Source: Spirochaetaceae bacterium UBA6089
Lineage (GTDB): Bacteria > Spirochaetota > Spirochaetia > Treponematales > Rectinemataceae
DNA: 9,547 bases
Assembly: GCA_002435985.1 (NCBI GenBank)
Contig: DIXD01000021.1
Span: 13,566 to 23,112, forward strand
Direction of reading: 5' to 3'
This document shows positions 1 through 7,061 of the stretch, in pieces. A program made the translations under genes and the position numbers. The notes under the pieces are model-generated. The model was not told the DNA's origin. It was given only the letters and a program-made list of their open reading frames with translations, and ran no database searches. Position 1 is the first letter of the stretch, and each line of letters opens with the position of its first letter.

Positions 1-627
1 CCGGATGGCGAAGAGGGCTATCCGGGGACAGTGTCTGTGGAGCTTACCGTCAGTTTGTCTGAATCAGGAGCCTTGAGCCTGAAGTACATGGTGACTACTG
101 ATGCGAAGACACCCATCAACCTTACAAATCATGCATACTTTAATCTTGCCGGAGAAGGCAATGGGCTGATTCTCGATCACGAACTACAGCTCCAGGCGAA
201 CTTCTATCTTCCTGTTGATCGAGAGCTCATTCCCACGGGAAAGGAGGAGCCGGTCGATGGAACGGCCATGGACTTCAGGCGTGCGAAGGCCATTGGGAAG
301 GACATTGCCCAAGCTGGCGGCTATGATTTTTGTTATATCATCGATCCGGCATGGTTGCCTTTAAGGCCTTTTGCGACAGTGCGCGAACACAATTCTGGCC
401 GGAGCATGACGGTCGCCACTACCTTGCCGGCCGTACAATTCTATACGGGGAACAACCTTATGGGCATTGCAGGAAAACGCGGCTCGATATACGACAAATA
501 TGCCGGGTTCTGTCTTGAGACTGAGATGTACCCCGATTCTCCAAATCGTCCAGACTTTCCCTCTCCCTTTCTCATGCCCGGGGCAAGGTGGGAGCATGAA
601 ACAGTATATTCATTTCGCATACATTAA
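1..627 (+). CDS. galM: Aldose 1-epimerase (galactose mutarotase), C-terminal 208 residues
   Basis: This enzyme interconverts the alpha and beta anomers of galactose and other aldoses in the cytoplasm, feeding the Leloir pathway. The reading frame is open from base 1 and the GTG at 31 is internal, because the residues before it (PDGEEGYPG) are a conserved family motif. Roughly the first 130 residues of a typical 340-350 residue protein are therefore missing. Numbering from base 1, the conserved catalytic-site His is His44 in LTNHAYFNL. The substrate-binding Asp is Asp109 in GGYDFCY, and the catalytic-base Glu is Glu173 in FCLETEMYPDSPNRPDFPS. The family usually has GYDH, so Phe110 replaces the common His. 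The protein ends normally (RWEHETVYSFRIH, TAA). prfB starts 17 bases later, so the two may share a transcript although their functions are unrelated. The family assignment is firm; the sugar used in vivo cannot be read from the sequence. Confidence 0.93.
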   Translation, partial: PDGEEGYPGTVSVELTVSLSESGALSLKYMVTTDAKTPINLTNHAYFNLAGEGNGLILDHELQLQANFYLPVDRELIPTGKEEPVDGTAMDFRRAKAIGKDIAQAGGYDFCYIIDPAWLPLRPFATVREHNSGRSMTVATTLPAVQFYTGNNLMGIAGKRGSIYDKYAGFCLETEMYPDSPNRPDFPSPFLMPGARWEHETVYSFRIH

Positions 628-633
628 ATAACC

Positions 634-638
634 AGGAG
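634..638 (+). promoter_or_regulatory. Ribosome-binding site of prfB
   Basis: AGGAG lies six bases before the ATG at 645. It fixes the real prfB start in the zero frame upstream of the frameshift site, rather than at the TTG at 694 in the main frame. Confidence 0.8.
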
Positions 639-644
639 ACACAT

Positions 645-1776
645 ATGCTGGAAGATCTGACAAAACCTATCCATGATTTGAAAGAGGAAATTCTTGAAAT
701 TTGGGGGCGTCTTTGACGCCTCTGCGATCGAAGAGAAAATTCGCGACAAGGAGGCGCTGACCTCTGATGCCGATTTTTGGTCGGATCAGAAAAAGGCGCG
801 CAAAATTCTCAGTGAAATTAAAATCCTCCAGGAACGCCTTGAAACGTGGAAAAAACTGCACGACGACATTCTTTCGTTGGAAGAGATGTGCGAGCTTGTC
901 CGAGAAGAGGATCATCGCGATATGGAGGGCGATCTTCGCGCAAGCCTTGAGGATATTCAAGGCCGCTTCGACAGGGCCATGGTCATCGAACTCTTGTCGG
1001 GGGAAGCCGATAGGAACGACGCCTTCTTGACTATTCACGCGGGTTCGGGCGGCACCGAAGCCTGCGACTGGGCCAGCATGCTCTACAGGATGTACCTCCG
1101 TTGGGCCGAACGCCATGATTTTAGCGTCGAAACCATCGACTTTCTCGAGGCGGAGGGCGGCATCAAGTCGGTGACTGTCCAGATATCCGGGGAATATGCG
1201 TATGGGTATCTAAAGGGGGAAACCGGCGTCCATAGGCTCGTGAGGATATCTCCCTTCGATGCGAATGCAAGGCGCCACACCTCATTCGCATCGGTTTCGG
1301 TGATGCCGGTCTTGGACGACTCGATAGAGATCGATATCCGACCGGAAGATATCCGTATCGACACCTACCGCGCGGGTGGAGCCGGTGGCCAGAAGGTCAA
1401 TAAGACCGACTCGGCGGTGAGAATCACCCACCTGGCCACAGGCATCGTCGTCACCTGTCAGAACGAGCGCAGCCAATACAAAAACAAAGATGTGGCAATG
1501 AGCATCCTCAAGTCGAGGTTGTATGAATATTATAAGGCTGAGCGCGACAAGGAAACCGCAAGGTTTGCAGGTGAAAAGAAAGAGATCGCCTGGGGTTCCC
1601 AGATTCGGTCCTACGTGTTTCAACCTTATACGATGGTCAAAGATCATCGAAATAAATTCTCGGTCGGGAATGTTCAGGCCGTGATGGATGGCGACATCGA
1701 TCCCTTTATTCAGGCGTATCTGCATTGGCAGTGGAAGGGCGGGACTGCCGTCGAAGAGGAAGATGAAGACCTTTGA
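645..1776 (+). CDS. prfB: Peptide chain release factor 2 (RF2), expressed by programmed +1 frameshift
   Basis: RF2 reads UGA and UAA stop codons in the ribosomal A site and triggers peptide release. The coding sequence is 645-713 joined to 715-1776: 23 zero-frame codons (MLEDLTKPIH to WGRL) reach an in-frame TGA at 714-716, and skipping base 714 continues as DASAIEEK. The joined product is 376 residues, close to the 365 of E. coli RF2. Counting in the joined protein, the stop-recognition tripeptide SPF is at 202-204, which identifies RF2 rather than RF1. The catalytic GGQ is at 247-249 within RAGGAGGQKVNKTDSAVR, where Gly replaces the Ser often seen before AGGQ. The N-terminal coiled-coil domain spans about residues 1-110, and the C-terminus is acidic (VEEEDEDL). 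Those last codons also carry the ribosome-binding site and start of the next gene. The frameshift provides the known RF2 autoregulation. An annotation starting at TTG 694 would be wrong. Confidence 0.96.
702..717 (+). other. Programmed +1 ribosomal frameshift site of prfB
   Basis: The site has the arrangement known from E. coli prfB. A Shine-Dalgarno-like G run (TGGGGG, 702-707) is followed by three bases and then by the slippery CTT TGA C at 711-717. In E. coli the G run is AGGGGG, with the same three-base spacing to CTT. Slow reading of UGA when RF2 is scarce lets peptidyl-tRNA-Leu slip from CUU to UUU. The next codon is then GAC (715-717). The first A of the usual run is T here, which leaves a five-G core to pair with 16S rRNA. 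Confidence 0.94.
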
Positions 1777-2701
1777 ACACGGGGCTGTGGGGCTGCTTCT
1801 TTTCGTCCTTATCTCGTTGCCGATAGGGCGTGCTGTGGCCCAGGGCGCCTCGGCTCCCTCCACCGACGTCAAGAGCGTCGCGGTTTGCTTTCCACTGAGG
1901 ACCGACGAGGCAGCGTTTTCTCGGTTGTCTTCTTCAGATTCAGGCTCAGAAGCCGACGAAGCGCTGTGGTGGAGCTTCATAATGGAGACACTCGGGCAGC
2001 CGCAGACGCTTTCCAATGGAAGCCCCTATCCCGAGGCAGTCAGCCTCGCACGCTTGATGGAGACATCGCTCCGCTCGGACACAACCATTGATACAATGAT
2101 CTCCATCGATACCGATACGATGAAACTACTGCAGCCTGAGCAGGGCGTAACATCCATGCTGCAGTCTACGATTTTTCAGGATGCCGATGCAGTGATGTTC
2201 ATGATATATTCAGCCCAGGATACGACCATCCGGTTTGGGACACTTTTACTGACAAAAACAGGAAAGGGAGCTCCTTACTTCTCTGGTGCCTTGTCGGTCT
2301 TCGAGCTTGTAGAAGGAACACGAGAAGCGGTCCATGCTTTTGTGGAGAAAAAGATGTTGGAGCCGACGGCGAACGCCTCCTCGGCCTCTCAGGCATCACC
2401 ACAATCTTCGGTTGTTCCTTTAGAGTTGCCCGTCATTGAGCCATGGGAGGACAAGCCAACGTACGAGCAGGCGAAGACAAGGTTTCAGTTTTCAATCGGA
2501 GGCGTCGTGGTCGGTGTGTCGGCATCCATGGTATCCTTAGGCCTCTGGCAGACCTATCAGGAGGCGGCTTATAGAAACACCGCCTTCGAAGGCGCGATGA
2601 ACACCTCGGCGATCATGACAGGAGCCTGCATGACGGTCACTGCCGCTTTTCTAACGTCCGCCATATGGAATGCGGTTCTGATGTTGCAGGCAGCTCAATG
2701 A
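1763..2701 (+). CDS. Exported protein of unknown function with C-terminal membrane helix pair
   Basis: I do not recognise this 312-residue protein. The start is ATG 1763, preceded by GAGGA at 1756-1760, and overlaps the end of prfB by 14 bases. An ATG at 1688 in the same frame lies deep inside prfB and would bury the signal peptide. Residues 1-26 look like a Sec signal: Lys2, a hydrophobic core at about 8-21 (AVGLLLFVLISLPI), and a likely signal peptidase I site AVA/Q at 24-26. No lipobox Cys is present. About residues 32-195 form a mixed, presumably extracytoplasmic domain with no motif I can name. A Ser/Ala/Pro-rich linker (about 200-217) leads to two predicted membrane segments at about 243-262 and 283-306, joined by a polar loop (QTYQEAAYRNTAFEGAMNTS). 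The protein ends three residues after a hydrophobic stretch. Lying between prfB and ftsY, upstream of lolCDE, it may be an envelope protein, but that is inference. Confidence 0.85.
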   Translation: MKTFEHGAVGLLLFVLISLPIGRAVAQGASAPSTDVKSVAVCFPLRTDEAAFSRLSSSDSGSEADEALWWSFIMETLGQPQTLSNGSPYPEAVSLARLMETSLRSDTTIDTMISIDTDTMKLLQPEQGVTSMLQSTIFQDADAVMFMIYSAQDTTIRFGTLLLTKTGKGAPYFSGALSVFELVEGTREAVHAFVEKKMLEPTANASSASQASPQSSVVPLELPVIEPWEDKPTYEQAKTRFQFSIGGVVVGVSASMVSLGLWQTYQEAAYRNTAFEGAMNTSAIMTGACMTVTAAFLTSAIWNAVLMLQAAQ

Positions 2702-2703
2702 TC

Positions 2704-2736
2704 CCTGGAGACTGATCCCAGGAAACCGATTCCTGG
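2704..2736 (+). promoter_or_regulatory. Intergenic hairpin with a competing third arm upstream of ftsY
   Basis: CCAGGAA (2718-2724) and TTCCTGG (2730-2736) form a perfect 7-bp stem with a five-base loop. An upstream CCTGG (2704-2708) could pair instead with CCAGG at 2718-2722, so the two folds exclude each other. No U run follows, so this is not a standard intrinsic terminator. It ends 12 bases before the ftsY ribosome-binding site. It could be a processing or stabilising element between the exported-protein gene and ftsY; its function is unproven. Confidence 0.45.
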
Positions 2737-2757
2737 AATACGAATCGTGGAGAAACT

Positions 2758-3624
2758 ATGAAGTTTTCTGAAAGAATCAAAACGCTGTTTCATCGGAACC
2801 AGCTGAGCGATGAGGTGTTCGAAGATCTCGCCGATTTGCTGATTGAAGGCGATATCGGCGCATCCCTCGCGTTTGAGCTCGTGGACGAGCTCAAGGCTTC
2901 CTGCAGGAAGGGGGGAGTCGCGACCCCGGAAGAAGCAAGGAAAAAGCTAAAAGAACTCTTGCGCCCCCATATTGCGACGGCGAAATTCGATCTTGCTTCC
3001 GATAGACTGAACGTCGTCCTCATGCTGGGAGTCAATGGAGTGGGCAAAACAACGACCTGCGCAAAGCTGGCTGCCTGGGTCCAAAAGACAAGACCAGGGA
3101 GACCCGTCATCATGGCGGCGGGCGACACTTTTCGCGCCGCGGCAATTGAGCAACTCAAGATTCACGGCGAAAGGCTTGGTGTGCGCGTTGTGGCACAGCA
3201 GCACGGCGCAGATCCAGGGGCAGTGCTGTGGGATGCCATCGACGCCGCCAGGACCGTGAACGCCCAGCTTGTCATTGCGGACACCGCCGGTCGCATGCAC
3301 ACTCGTGCCGACCTCCTCAAAGAGCTGGAAAAGATCGACAAAGTGGTGATGCAGAAGGCTGTGGAAGTCGATTACCATAAACTCCTGGTCCTCGACGCCA
3401 CAACAGGCCAGAACGCCATGCGACAGGTGGAGATTTTTCACGGAGCCGTGAACGTGGACGGCGTTGTCATGACGAAATACGATTCCACCTCAAAAGGAGG
3501 TATGATTATTGCAGTGAGCCGGCAGTTTGGTCTTCCGACGCTGTTCTTGGGCACAGGCGAAAAATACGAAAATTTTGCGCCCTTCGACATCGATAGGTAT
3601 CTCGACGATTTTGTCGGTGAATAA
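2758..3624 (+). CDS. ftsY: Signal recognition particle receptor FtsY (NG domain form)
   Basis: FtsY is the membrane-associated GTPase that docks the SRP (Ffh-4.5S RNA) with its ribosome cargo at SecYEG, so that inner-membrane proteins insert co-translationally. This 288-residue protein is essentially only the N and G domains, without the long acidic A domain of E. coli FtsY (497 residues). The four-helix N domain covers about residues 1-80. G-domain motifs are G1 GVNGVGKTTT (91-100), the SRP-GTPase insertion-box motif DTFRAAA (123-129), G3 DTAGR (175-179), G4 TKYD (239-242) and the closing GTGEKYENFAPFD (265-277). The G4 region reads TKYDSTSKGG, whereas most bacteria have TKLDGTAKGG. ATG 2758 is preceded by GGAG at 2749-2752, five bases away. 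lolC begins 13 bases after the stop. Ffh is distinguished by its M domain, which is absent here. Confidence 0.96.
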   Translation: MKFSERIKTLFHRNQLSDEVFEDLADLLIEGDIGASLAFELVDELKASCRKGGVATPEEARKKLKELLRPHIATAKFDLASDRLNVVLMLGVNGVGKTTTCAKLAAWVQKTRPGRPVIMAAGDTFRAAAIEQLKIHGERLGVRVVAQQHGADPGAVLWDAIDAARTVNAQLVIADTAGRMHTRADLLKELEKIDKVVMQKAVEVDYHKLLVLDATTGQNAMRQVEIFHGAVNVDGVVMTKYDSTSKGGMIIAVSRQFGLPTLFLGTGEKYENFAPFDIDRYLDDFVGE

Positions 3625-3637
3625 GGTAAGAACATTC

Positions 3638-4975
3638 ATGGCGACACACGAACGCTCACACGATCAGCACGATCAGCACGATCAGCAAAGAAGTCGACAC
3701 TTTCCGCCTCTTCTTTTCATTGCATTCCGCTGGTCGATGAGAAAAAAAACCGTACACCAGGCGGGCTTACGCTTTGCCGCCCTCGGCATCGCCGCAGGCA
3801 TTGTGGCCCTCGTTGTGGTTATGAGCGTCATGAACGGATTACAAAGTCAGTACATCGATTCGCTTTTGGAGACGACGAGTTTTCATGCCAGGATACAAGT
3901 CGAGGATTCTCGAATTCCAGCGCTGTCCCAAATGTTGCGAGAGAATCCTCTGGTCCGGTCGGTATCTCCCTTCGTGGAGTCCAATATCCTCGCCGAAGGT
4001 CCAGGAAATCAGCAGTACATCCTGCGTGTCATGTGGATTGAGCCACAAGACCTCGCTGCAGATACAGGCTTCTGTAGGGCTCTCCGTCTTTCCCCTCGCG
4101 TAGCGGAAAAAAGCCTTGCGGGTGGAATGCTGCTCGGTTCCGAGGCGGCGCGTCTTTTGGGTGCATATAAGGGGGCAGAGCTCACCCTACGAGGAGCACT
4201 CGTGAGTCCCGACGAGGGCATACGACAGTATGCGATCGCTGCGCCGGTATCTGAGCTGTTTCGCTCGGGATACTACGAACTCGATGCGGGGCTTGTGATC
4301 GTTCCGCGCGAGAAAATCACGAGCCTTTCGTATGCTCCTGGGCCCGTTGTCCTCGGAGTAAAACTGATAAGACCGGAACAGGTGGATGCGCTCGTCGCGG
4401 CCCTCTCTCACACAGAAGGGATAGAGAGCGTCGAATCATGGCGCGATTACAACCGAAGCTTTTTTAGTGCGCTCCGCACCGAAAAAATAGTGATGTTTCT
4501 CCTTGTCAGTATCATTTTTGCGGTCGTGGCCATCAATATTCACTATGCAATGCGCCGGACCATCGCAAGAAAAGCGAGAGATCTCGCCATATTGTCGGCA
4601 TTCGGCACAAACCAGCGCTCTATCTCCACGATCTTCGTGTTCGAAGGGCTCATCGTCGGCATCGCGGGTGCCGTGTTCGGCATTGCGATCGGCATTCCCG
4701 TTGCGCAGAATGCCGATTCCATCATCAACGGAGCCATCGCGCTCCTTGAAGGTTGCATCTCCCTTTTGTACCAGATTGGTATTGTAAAGAGTGTCCCCGA
4801 TCTTACACTCTTTTCTCCGACGGTGTTCTATACAGAGGGTATCCCTTCGAGAATCCTCGCCTCGGATATAGGGCTGATTGCTGCTTTTGCGATCATCTTC
4901 CCCGCTTTTGCGATCTATCTAGCATACCGGCGTTTCAAGAACGCCTCTCCCCTGGAGGTCCTGCGAAGTGAATGA
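3638..4975 (+). CDS. lolC: LolC/LolE-family lipoprotein-releasing ABC permease (first subunit)
   Basis: This is an inner-membrane subunit of the LolCDE complex, which extracts outer-membrane lipoproteins and passes them to periplasmic LolA. The 445-residue product has the FtsX/MacB layout: TM1 at about 44-68, a large periplasmic domain (69-280), then TM2 (about 283-304), TM3 (331-357) and TM4 (410-430). Family signatures include SVMNGLQ after TM1, SGYYELDAGLVIV at 210-222 and the cytoplasmic ARKARDLAILSAFG at 310-323, the segment expected to contact the ATPase. ATG 3638 was chosen, with a weak AAGG at 3623-3626. The in-frame ATG 3527 lies inside ftsY, and GTG 3617 has no ribosome-binding site. 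The N-terminus is unusual: a His/Asp/Gln-rich leader of about 20 residues built on a tandem repeat. The name lolC rests on gene order; sequence alone does not separate it from lolE. Confidence 0.88.
   Translation: MATHERSHDQHDQHDQQRSRHFPPLLFIAFRWSMRKKTVHQAGLRFAALGIAAGIVALVVVMSVMNGLQSQYIDSLLETTSFHARIQVEDSRIPALSQMLRENPLVRSVSPFVESNILAEGPGNQQYILRVMWIEPQDLAADTGFCRALRLSPRVAEKSLAGGMLLGSEAARLLGAYKGAELTLRGALVSPDEGIRQYAIAAPVSELFRSGYYELDAGLVIVPREKITSLSYAPGPVVLGVKLIRPEQVDALVAALSHTEGIESVESWRDYNRSFFSALRTEKIVMFLLVSIIFAVVAINIHYAMRRTIARKARDLAILSAFGTNQRSISTIFVFEGLIVGIAGAVFGIAIGIPVAQNADSIINGAIALLEGCISLLYQIGIVKSVPDLTLFSPTVFYTEGIPSRILASDIGLIAAFAIIFPAFAIYLAYRRFKNASPLEVLRSE
3659..3685 (+). repeat. Three tandem copies of a 9-base unit inside lolC
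   Basis: CACGATCAG occurs at 3659-3667, 3668-3676 and 3677-3685 without mismatch, encoding His-Asp-Gln three times (residues 8-16 of LolC). The unit is a whole number of codons, so copy-number change would lengthen or shorten the cytoplasmic leader without breaking the frame. Confidence 0.95.
4954..4958 (+). promoter_or_regulatory. Ribosome-binding site of lolD
   Basis: GGAGG lies inside the final lolC codons, nine bases before GTG 4968. It supports a GTG start for lolD. The ATG at 4972 is out of frame. Confidence 0.75.
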
Positions 4976-5651
4976 CCCTATAATCGAGTGCAGAGCGCTC
5001 ACGAAAACCTTTTCTTCCGGCACTGAAGTACTGCATATCTTGGAGCGCGCGGATTTTTCGTTGGATAAAGGAAAGATCTGCACGATTCTCGGGCCGAGCG
5101 GCTCGGGTAAGAGTACCTTCCTGGCAATCTTGGGCAGTTTGGAGCGTTTTGACTCGGGCAGTGTGCGTATCGATGGCTACGAGCTGCAAACCTTACCGGA
5201 GAAATCCCTCTTTGTCTTCAGACGCAGTGTGGTTGGTTTTGTGTTTCAATTTCACTTCCTTCTCAACGACTTCAATGCACTTGAAAATGTGGCTTTGCCT
5301 GGTTACATGGCGGGTCTTTCGCGCAATGAAGCGTGGAAGAGGGCACAAGAGCTGCTCGACCTCGTGGGGCTTAGAAATCGTGCACACCATTACCCCTCGC
5401 AGCTTTCCGGAGGAGAGCGACAAAGAGTCGCAATTGCAAGGGCTCTCATCAACAGGCCTTCGGTAGTGCTTGCGGATGAACCGACCGGCAACCTTGATGC
5501 CGCAAGCGCAAAAGAGCTGCGATCGCTGTTGCAGCGGCTTCCTAACGTTGCGAAGACAACACTGGTGCTCGTGACGCACGACCCAGAGCTCGCAAATATC
5601 GGCGATACATCTTTTCTCCTCAAAGATGGGCATTTCGAATGCATACGATAA
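4968..5651 (+). CDS. lolD: Lipoprotein-releasing system ATP-binding protein LolD
   Basis: This is the cytoplasmic ATPase that powers LolCDE. All ABC motifs are present in the 227-residue protein: Walker A GPSGSGKST (42-50), Q-loop Gln94, signature LSGGE (146-150) followed by RQRVAIARAL, Walker B VVLADE (166-171) and the H-loop His204 in VTHD. The stretch after the Q-loop, FVFQFHFLLNDFNALENV (91-108), matches the LolD pattern (typically FQFHHLL...TALENV), with Phe replacing the second His. This favours LolD over the closely related MacB and FtsE ATPases. The start is GTG 4968, overlapping lolC by eight bases. lolE starts within the last 13 bases of lolD. Both overlaps suggest translational coupling and balanced amounts of the complex's subunits. 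Confidence 0.93.
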   Translation: MNDPIIECRALTKTFSSGTEVLHILERADFSLDKGKICTILGPSGSGKSTFLAILGSLERFDSGSVRIDGYELQTLPEKSLFVFRRSVVGFVFQFHFLLNDFNALENVALPGYMAGLSRNEAWKRAQELLDLVGLRNRAHHYPSQLSGGERQRVAIARALINRPSVVLADEPTGNLDAASAKELRSLLQRLPNVAKTTLVLVTHDPELANIGDTSFLLKDGHFECIR

Positions 5652-6991
5652 AGGCGCATCGTTTACAACCTCTCGTTTTCCTCGGCTTTCGCTTTCTTTT
5701 TGGAAAGCCGCTAAGGAATTCATCAGCCCCTACTGCGCATAGGGGGAAGCACGGTGCGTTTTGGGGAGCAGTGCTTGGAATCAGTGTGAGTATTGTGCCG
5801 CTCTACATCGTGCTCTTTGTCTCGAACGGCATGATTCAAGGAATCACCGACCGATACCTCGAGACGAAGACAAGTCACCTCCAGCTGAGCCTTCCTTTGG
5901 GCGTGTCTGGCGAAACAAGAAAAAAACTTCAACAGGACATCCTAGGGCTGAAAGGGGTCATATCCACCTCATTCGAAGTGGATGGCGTTGGTCTTGCCGC
6001 ATCTCCCGGAGGCTCGGTGTCGGCCCAGGTGAGGGGTCTGGACCGGTTCATGGTGGCTGATCCGGGTTTTAAAAAATTCATTCAAGTAGACAGCGGCAGC
6101 ATATTCCCCGAGAAACAAAACGAGGCTGTGTTGGGCCGCTATCTGGCGAAGACTCTTGGTGTCGGTGTCGGGGATACCGTGACGCTCATCACGCTCAGCG
6201 ATGCCTATGAAGGGCAGATGTTTCCCAAACTGAATGTTTTTCGGGTCGCAGGTATTGTGTCGAGCGGCTATCGTGAATTGGATGCGAATTGGTTTATCGT
6301 GCAGTCGGAAACCGCACTGCGCCTTTTGAATCCTTCGACGGCTCATGCCTTTATAGGCGTAAAGACTGCCGATCCATATGGCCCAACATTGAATGGTATA
6401 GCCTCCGAGATTCATGATCAGCTTGTACAGTCAGGCCTGTCTGCTATACCTGGATTCAGCATCCGCACATGGAGAGACATCGAGCATAGCCTTTTCGCCT
6501 CGTTTTCCAGCACCAAGTCAACCCTCATTCTCATCATGGCAATCGCCATCATCGTCGCCGCAATCAATCTCGGCTCGGCCCTCACCACCTATGTCATCGA
6601 GCACAGGACAGAGATTGCCGTCCTCAGAGCATGTGGAGTTTCTTCACAACAGACGGCATCGATTTTTTTACTAGGAGGGGCAGCGACAGGCACGCTGGGA
6701 TGCATTGCAGGCAGTGCGGTCGGTATTTTTATTTCGTTCTATATCAATCAGATACTCAGCGGCATCCAGGCGGCGATAAACTTCGTCTCGAGGCTGCTGG
6801 CACCGGCTTCGCATCCGGTAACGCTGCTCAACCCCGATTATTATCTCGAACATATCCCCATCTCCATCGATTGGAATTATATTATTCTCATTGTGGGCGT
6901 GGGGATTGCGGTGAGCGCACTTGTCTCTCTTGTGCCTGCGGTCAAATCTTCACGTGTTGCGCCTGCGGAGCTTATTCGCCACGGAGAGTGA
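5639..6991 (+). CDS. lolE: LolC/LolE-family lipoprotein-releasing ABC permease (second subunit)
   Basis: This is the second membrane subunit of the LolCDE exporter, at 450 residues. Its layout mirrors the first permease: TM1 at about 41-64 followed by VSNGMIQGITDRYL, a periplasmic domain of about 230 residues, TM2 (295-315), TM3 (342-368) and TM4 (413-434). The cytoplasmic coupling segment reads EHRTEIAVLRACG, and the periplasmic domain has SGYRELDANWFIV, the counterpart of SGYYELDAGLVIV in LolC. The two permeases are clearly paralogous but diverged, as expected for a heterodimer. ATG 5639 has no strong ribosome-binding site. It overlaps the lolD stop, so translation probably depends on ribosomes finishing lolD. 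The name follows gene order (C-D-E as in E. coli). No obvious terminator follows. Confidence 0.88.
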   Translation: MHTIKAHRLQPLVFLGFRFLFGKPLRNSSAPTAHRGKHGAFWGAVLGISVSIVPLYIVLFVSNGMIQGITDRYLETKTSHLQLSLPLGVSGETRKKLQQDILGLKGVISTSFEVDGVGLAASPGGSVSAQVRGLDRFMVADPGFKKFIQVDSGSIFPEKQNEAVLGRYLAKTLGVGVGDTVTLITLSDAYEGQMFPKLNVFRVAGIVSSGYRELDANWFIVQSETALRLLNPSTAHAFIGVKTADPYGPTLNGIASEIHDQLVQSGLSAIPGFSIRTWRDIEHSLFASFSSTKSTLILIMAIAIIVAAINLGSALTTYVIEHRTEIAVLRACGVSSQQTASIFLLGGAATGTLGCIAGSAVGIFISFYINQILSGIQAAINFVSRLLAPASHPVTLLNPDYYLEHIPISIDWNYIILIVGVGIAVSALVSLVPAVKSSRVAPAELIRHGE

Positions 6992-7016
6992 TGCAAAAAT
7001 AATGCAGAAGGATGCA
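6991..7016 (+). repeat. Three ATGCA direct repeats spaced 11 and 10 bases, upstream of recA
   Basis: ATGCA starts at 6991, 7002 and 7012, so the copies sit about one DNA turn apart and end 18 bases before the proposed recA -10 element. The third copy extends to the palindrome ATGCAT (7012-7017). The position and phasing resemble a stacked protein-binding site, but no regulator is identified and the motif is short. Confidence 0.5.
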
Positions 7017-7031
7017 TAAATTTCAATCATG

Positions 7032-7040
7032 TGATACAAT
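7032..7040 (+). promoter_or_regulatory. Extended -10 promoter element of recA
   Basis: TGATACAAT matches the extended -10 consensus TGNTATAAT at all but one base. No good -35 hexamer lies 16-18 bases upstream, which is usual for extended -10 promoters. The predicted transcript would start near 7047, giving a leader of about 30 bases before recA. An imperfect palindrome, ATCA-TG-TGAT (7026-7035), overlaps it. I see no LexA box of the E. coli (CTGN10CAG) or Bacillus (GAACN4GTTC) type. Confidence 0.5.
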
Positions 7041-7061
7041 TTGCGCGTCATAGTAGAGGAT

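Noticed and set aside
1688..1762. N-terminal extension of the exported protein from ATG 1688
   Set aside because: It would lie inside conserved prfB codons and put 25 residues before a clear signal peptide. ATG 1763 has GAGGA in front of it.
694..1776. A prfB reading starting at TTG 694, or prfB as a frameshifted pseudogene
   Set aside because: The break falls exactly on the known recoding signal, and an upstream zero-frame ATG at 645 has a good ribosome-binding site. The rest of RF2 is intact.
1282..2016. Long open frame on the minus strand (244 codons) opposite prfB and the exported-protein gene
   Set aside because: It is antisense to conserved RF2 codons, its translation resembles no family I know, and frames of this kind arise readily opposite biased coding sequence.
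2947..3441. Minus-strand open frame opposite ftsY
   Set aside because: It mirrors the conserved GTPase domain and shows no independent protein features.
3527..3637. N-terminal extension of LolC from ATG 3527 or GTG 3617
   Set aside because: Both lie in ftsY coding sequence. ATG 3527 is deep inside the G domain codons and GTG 3617 lacks a ribosome-binding site.
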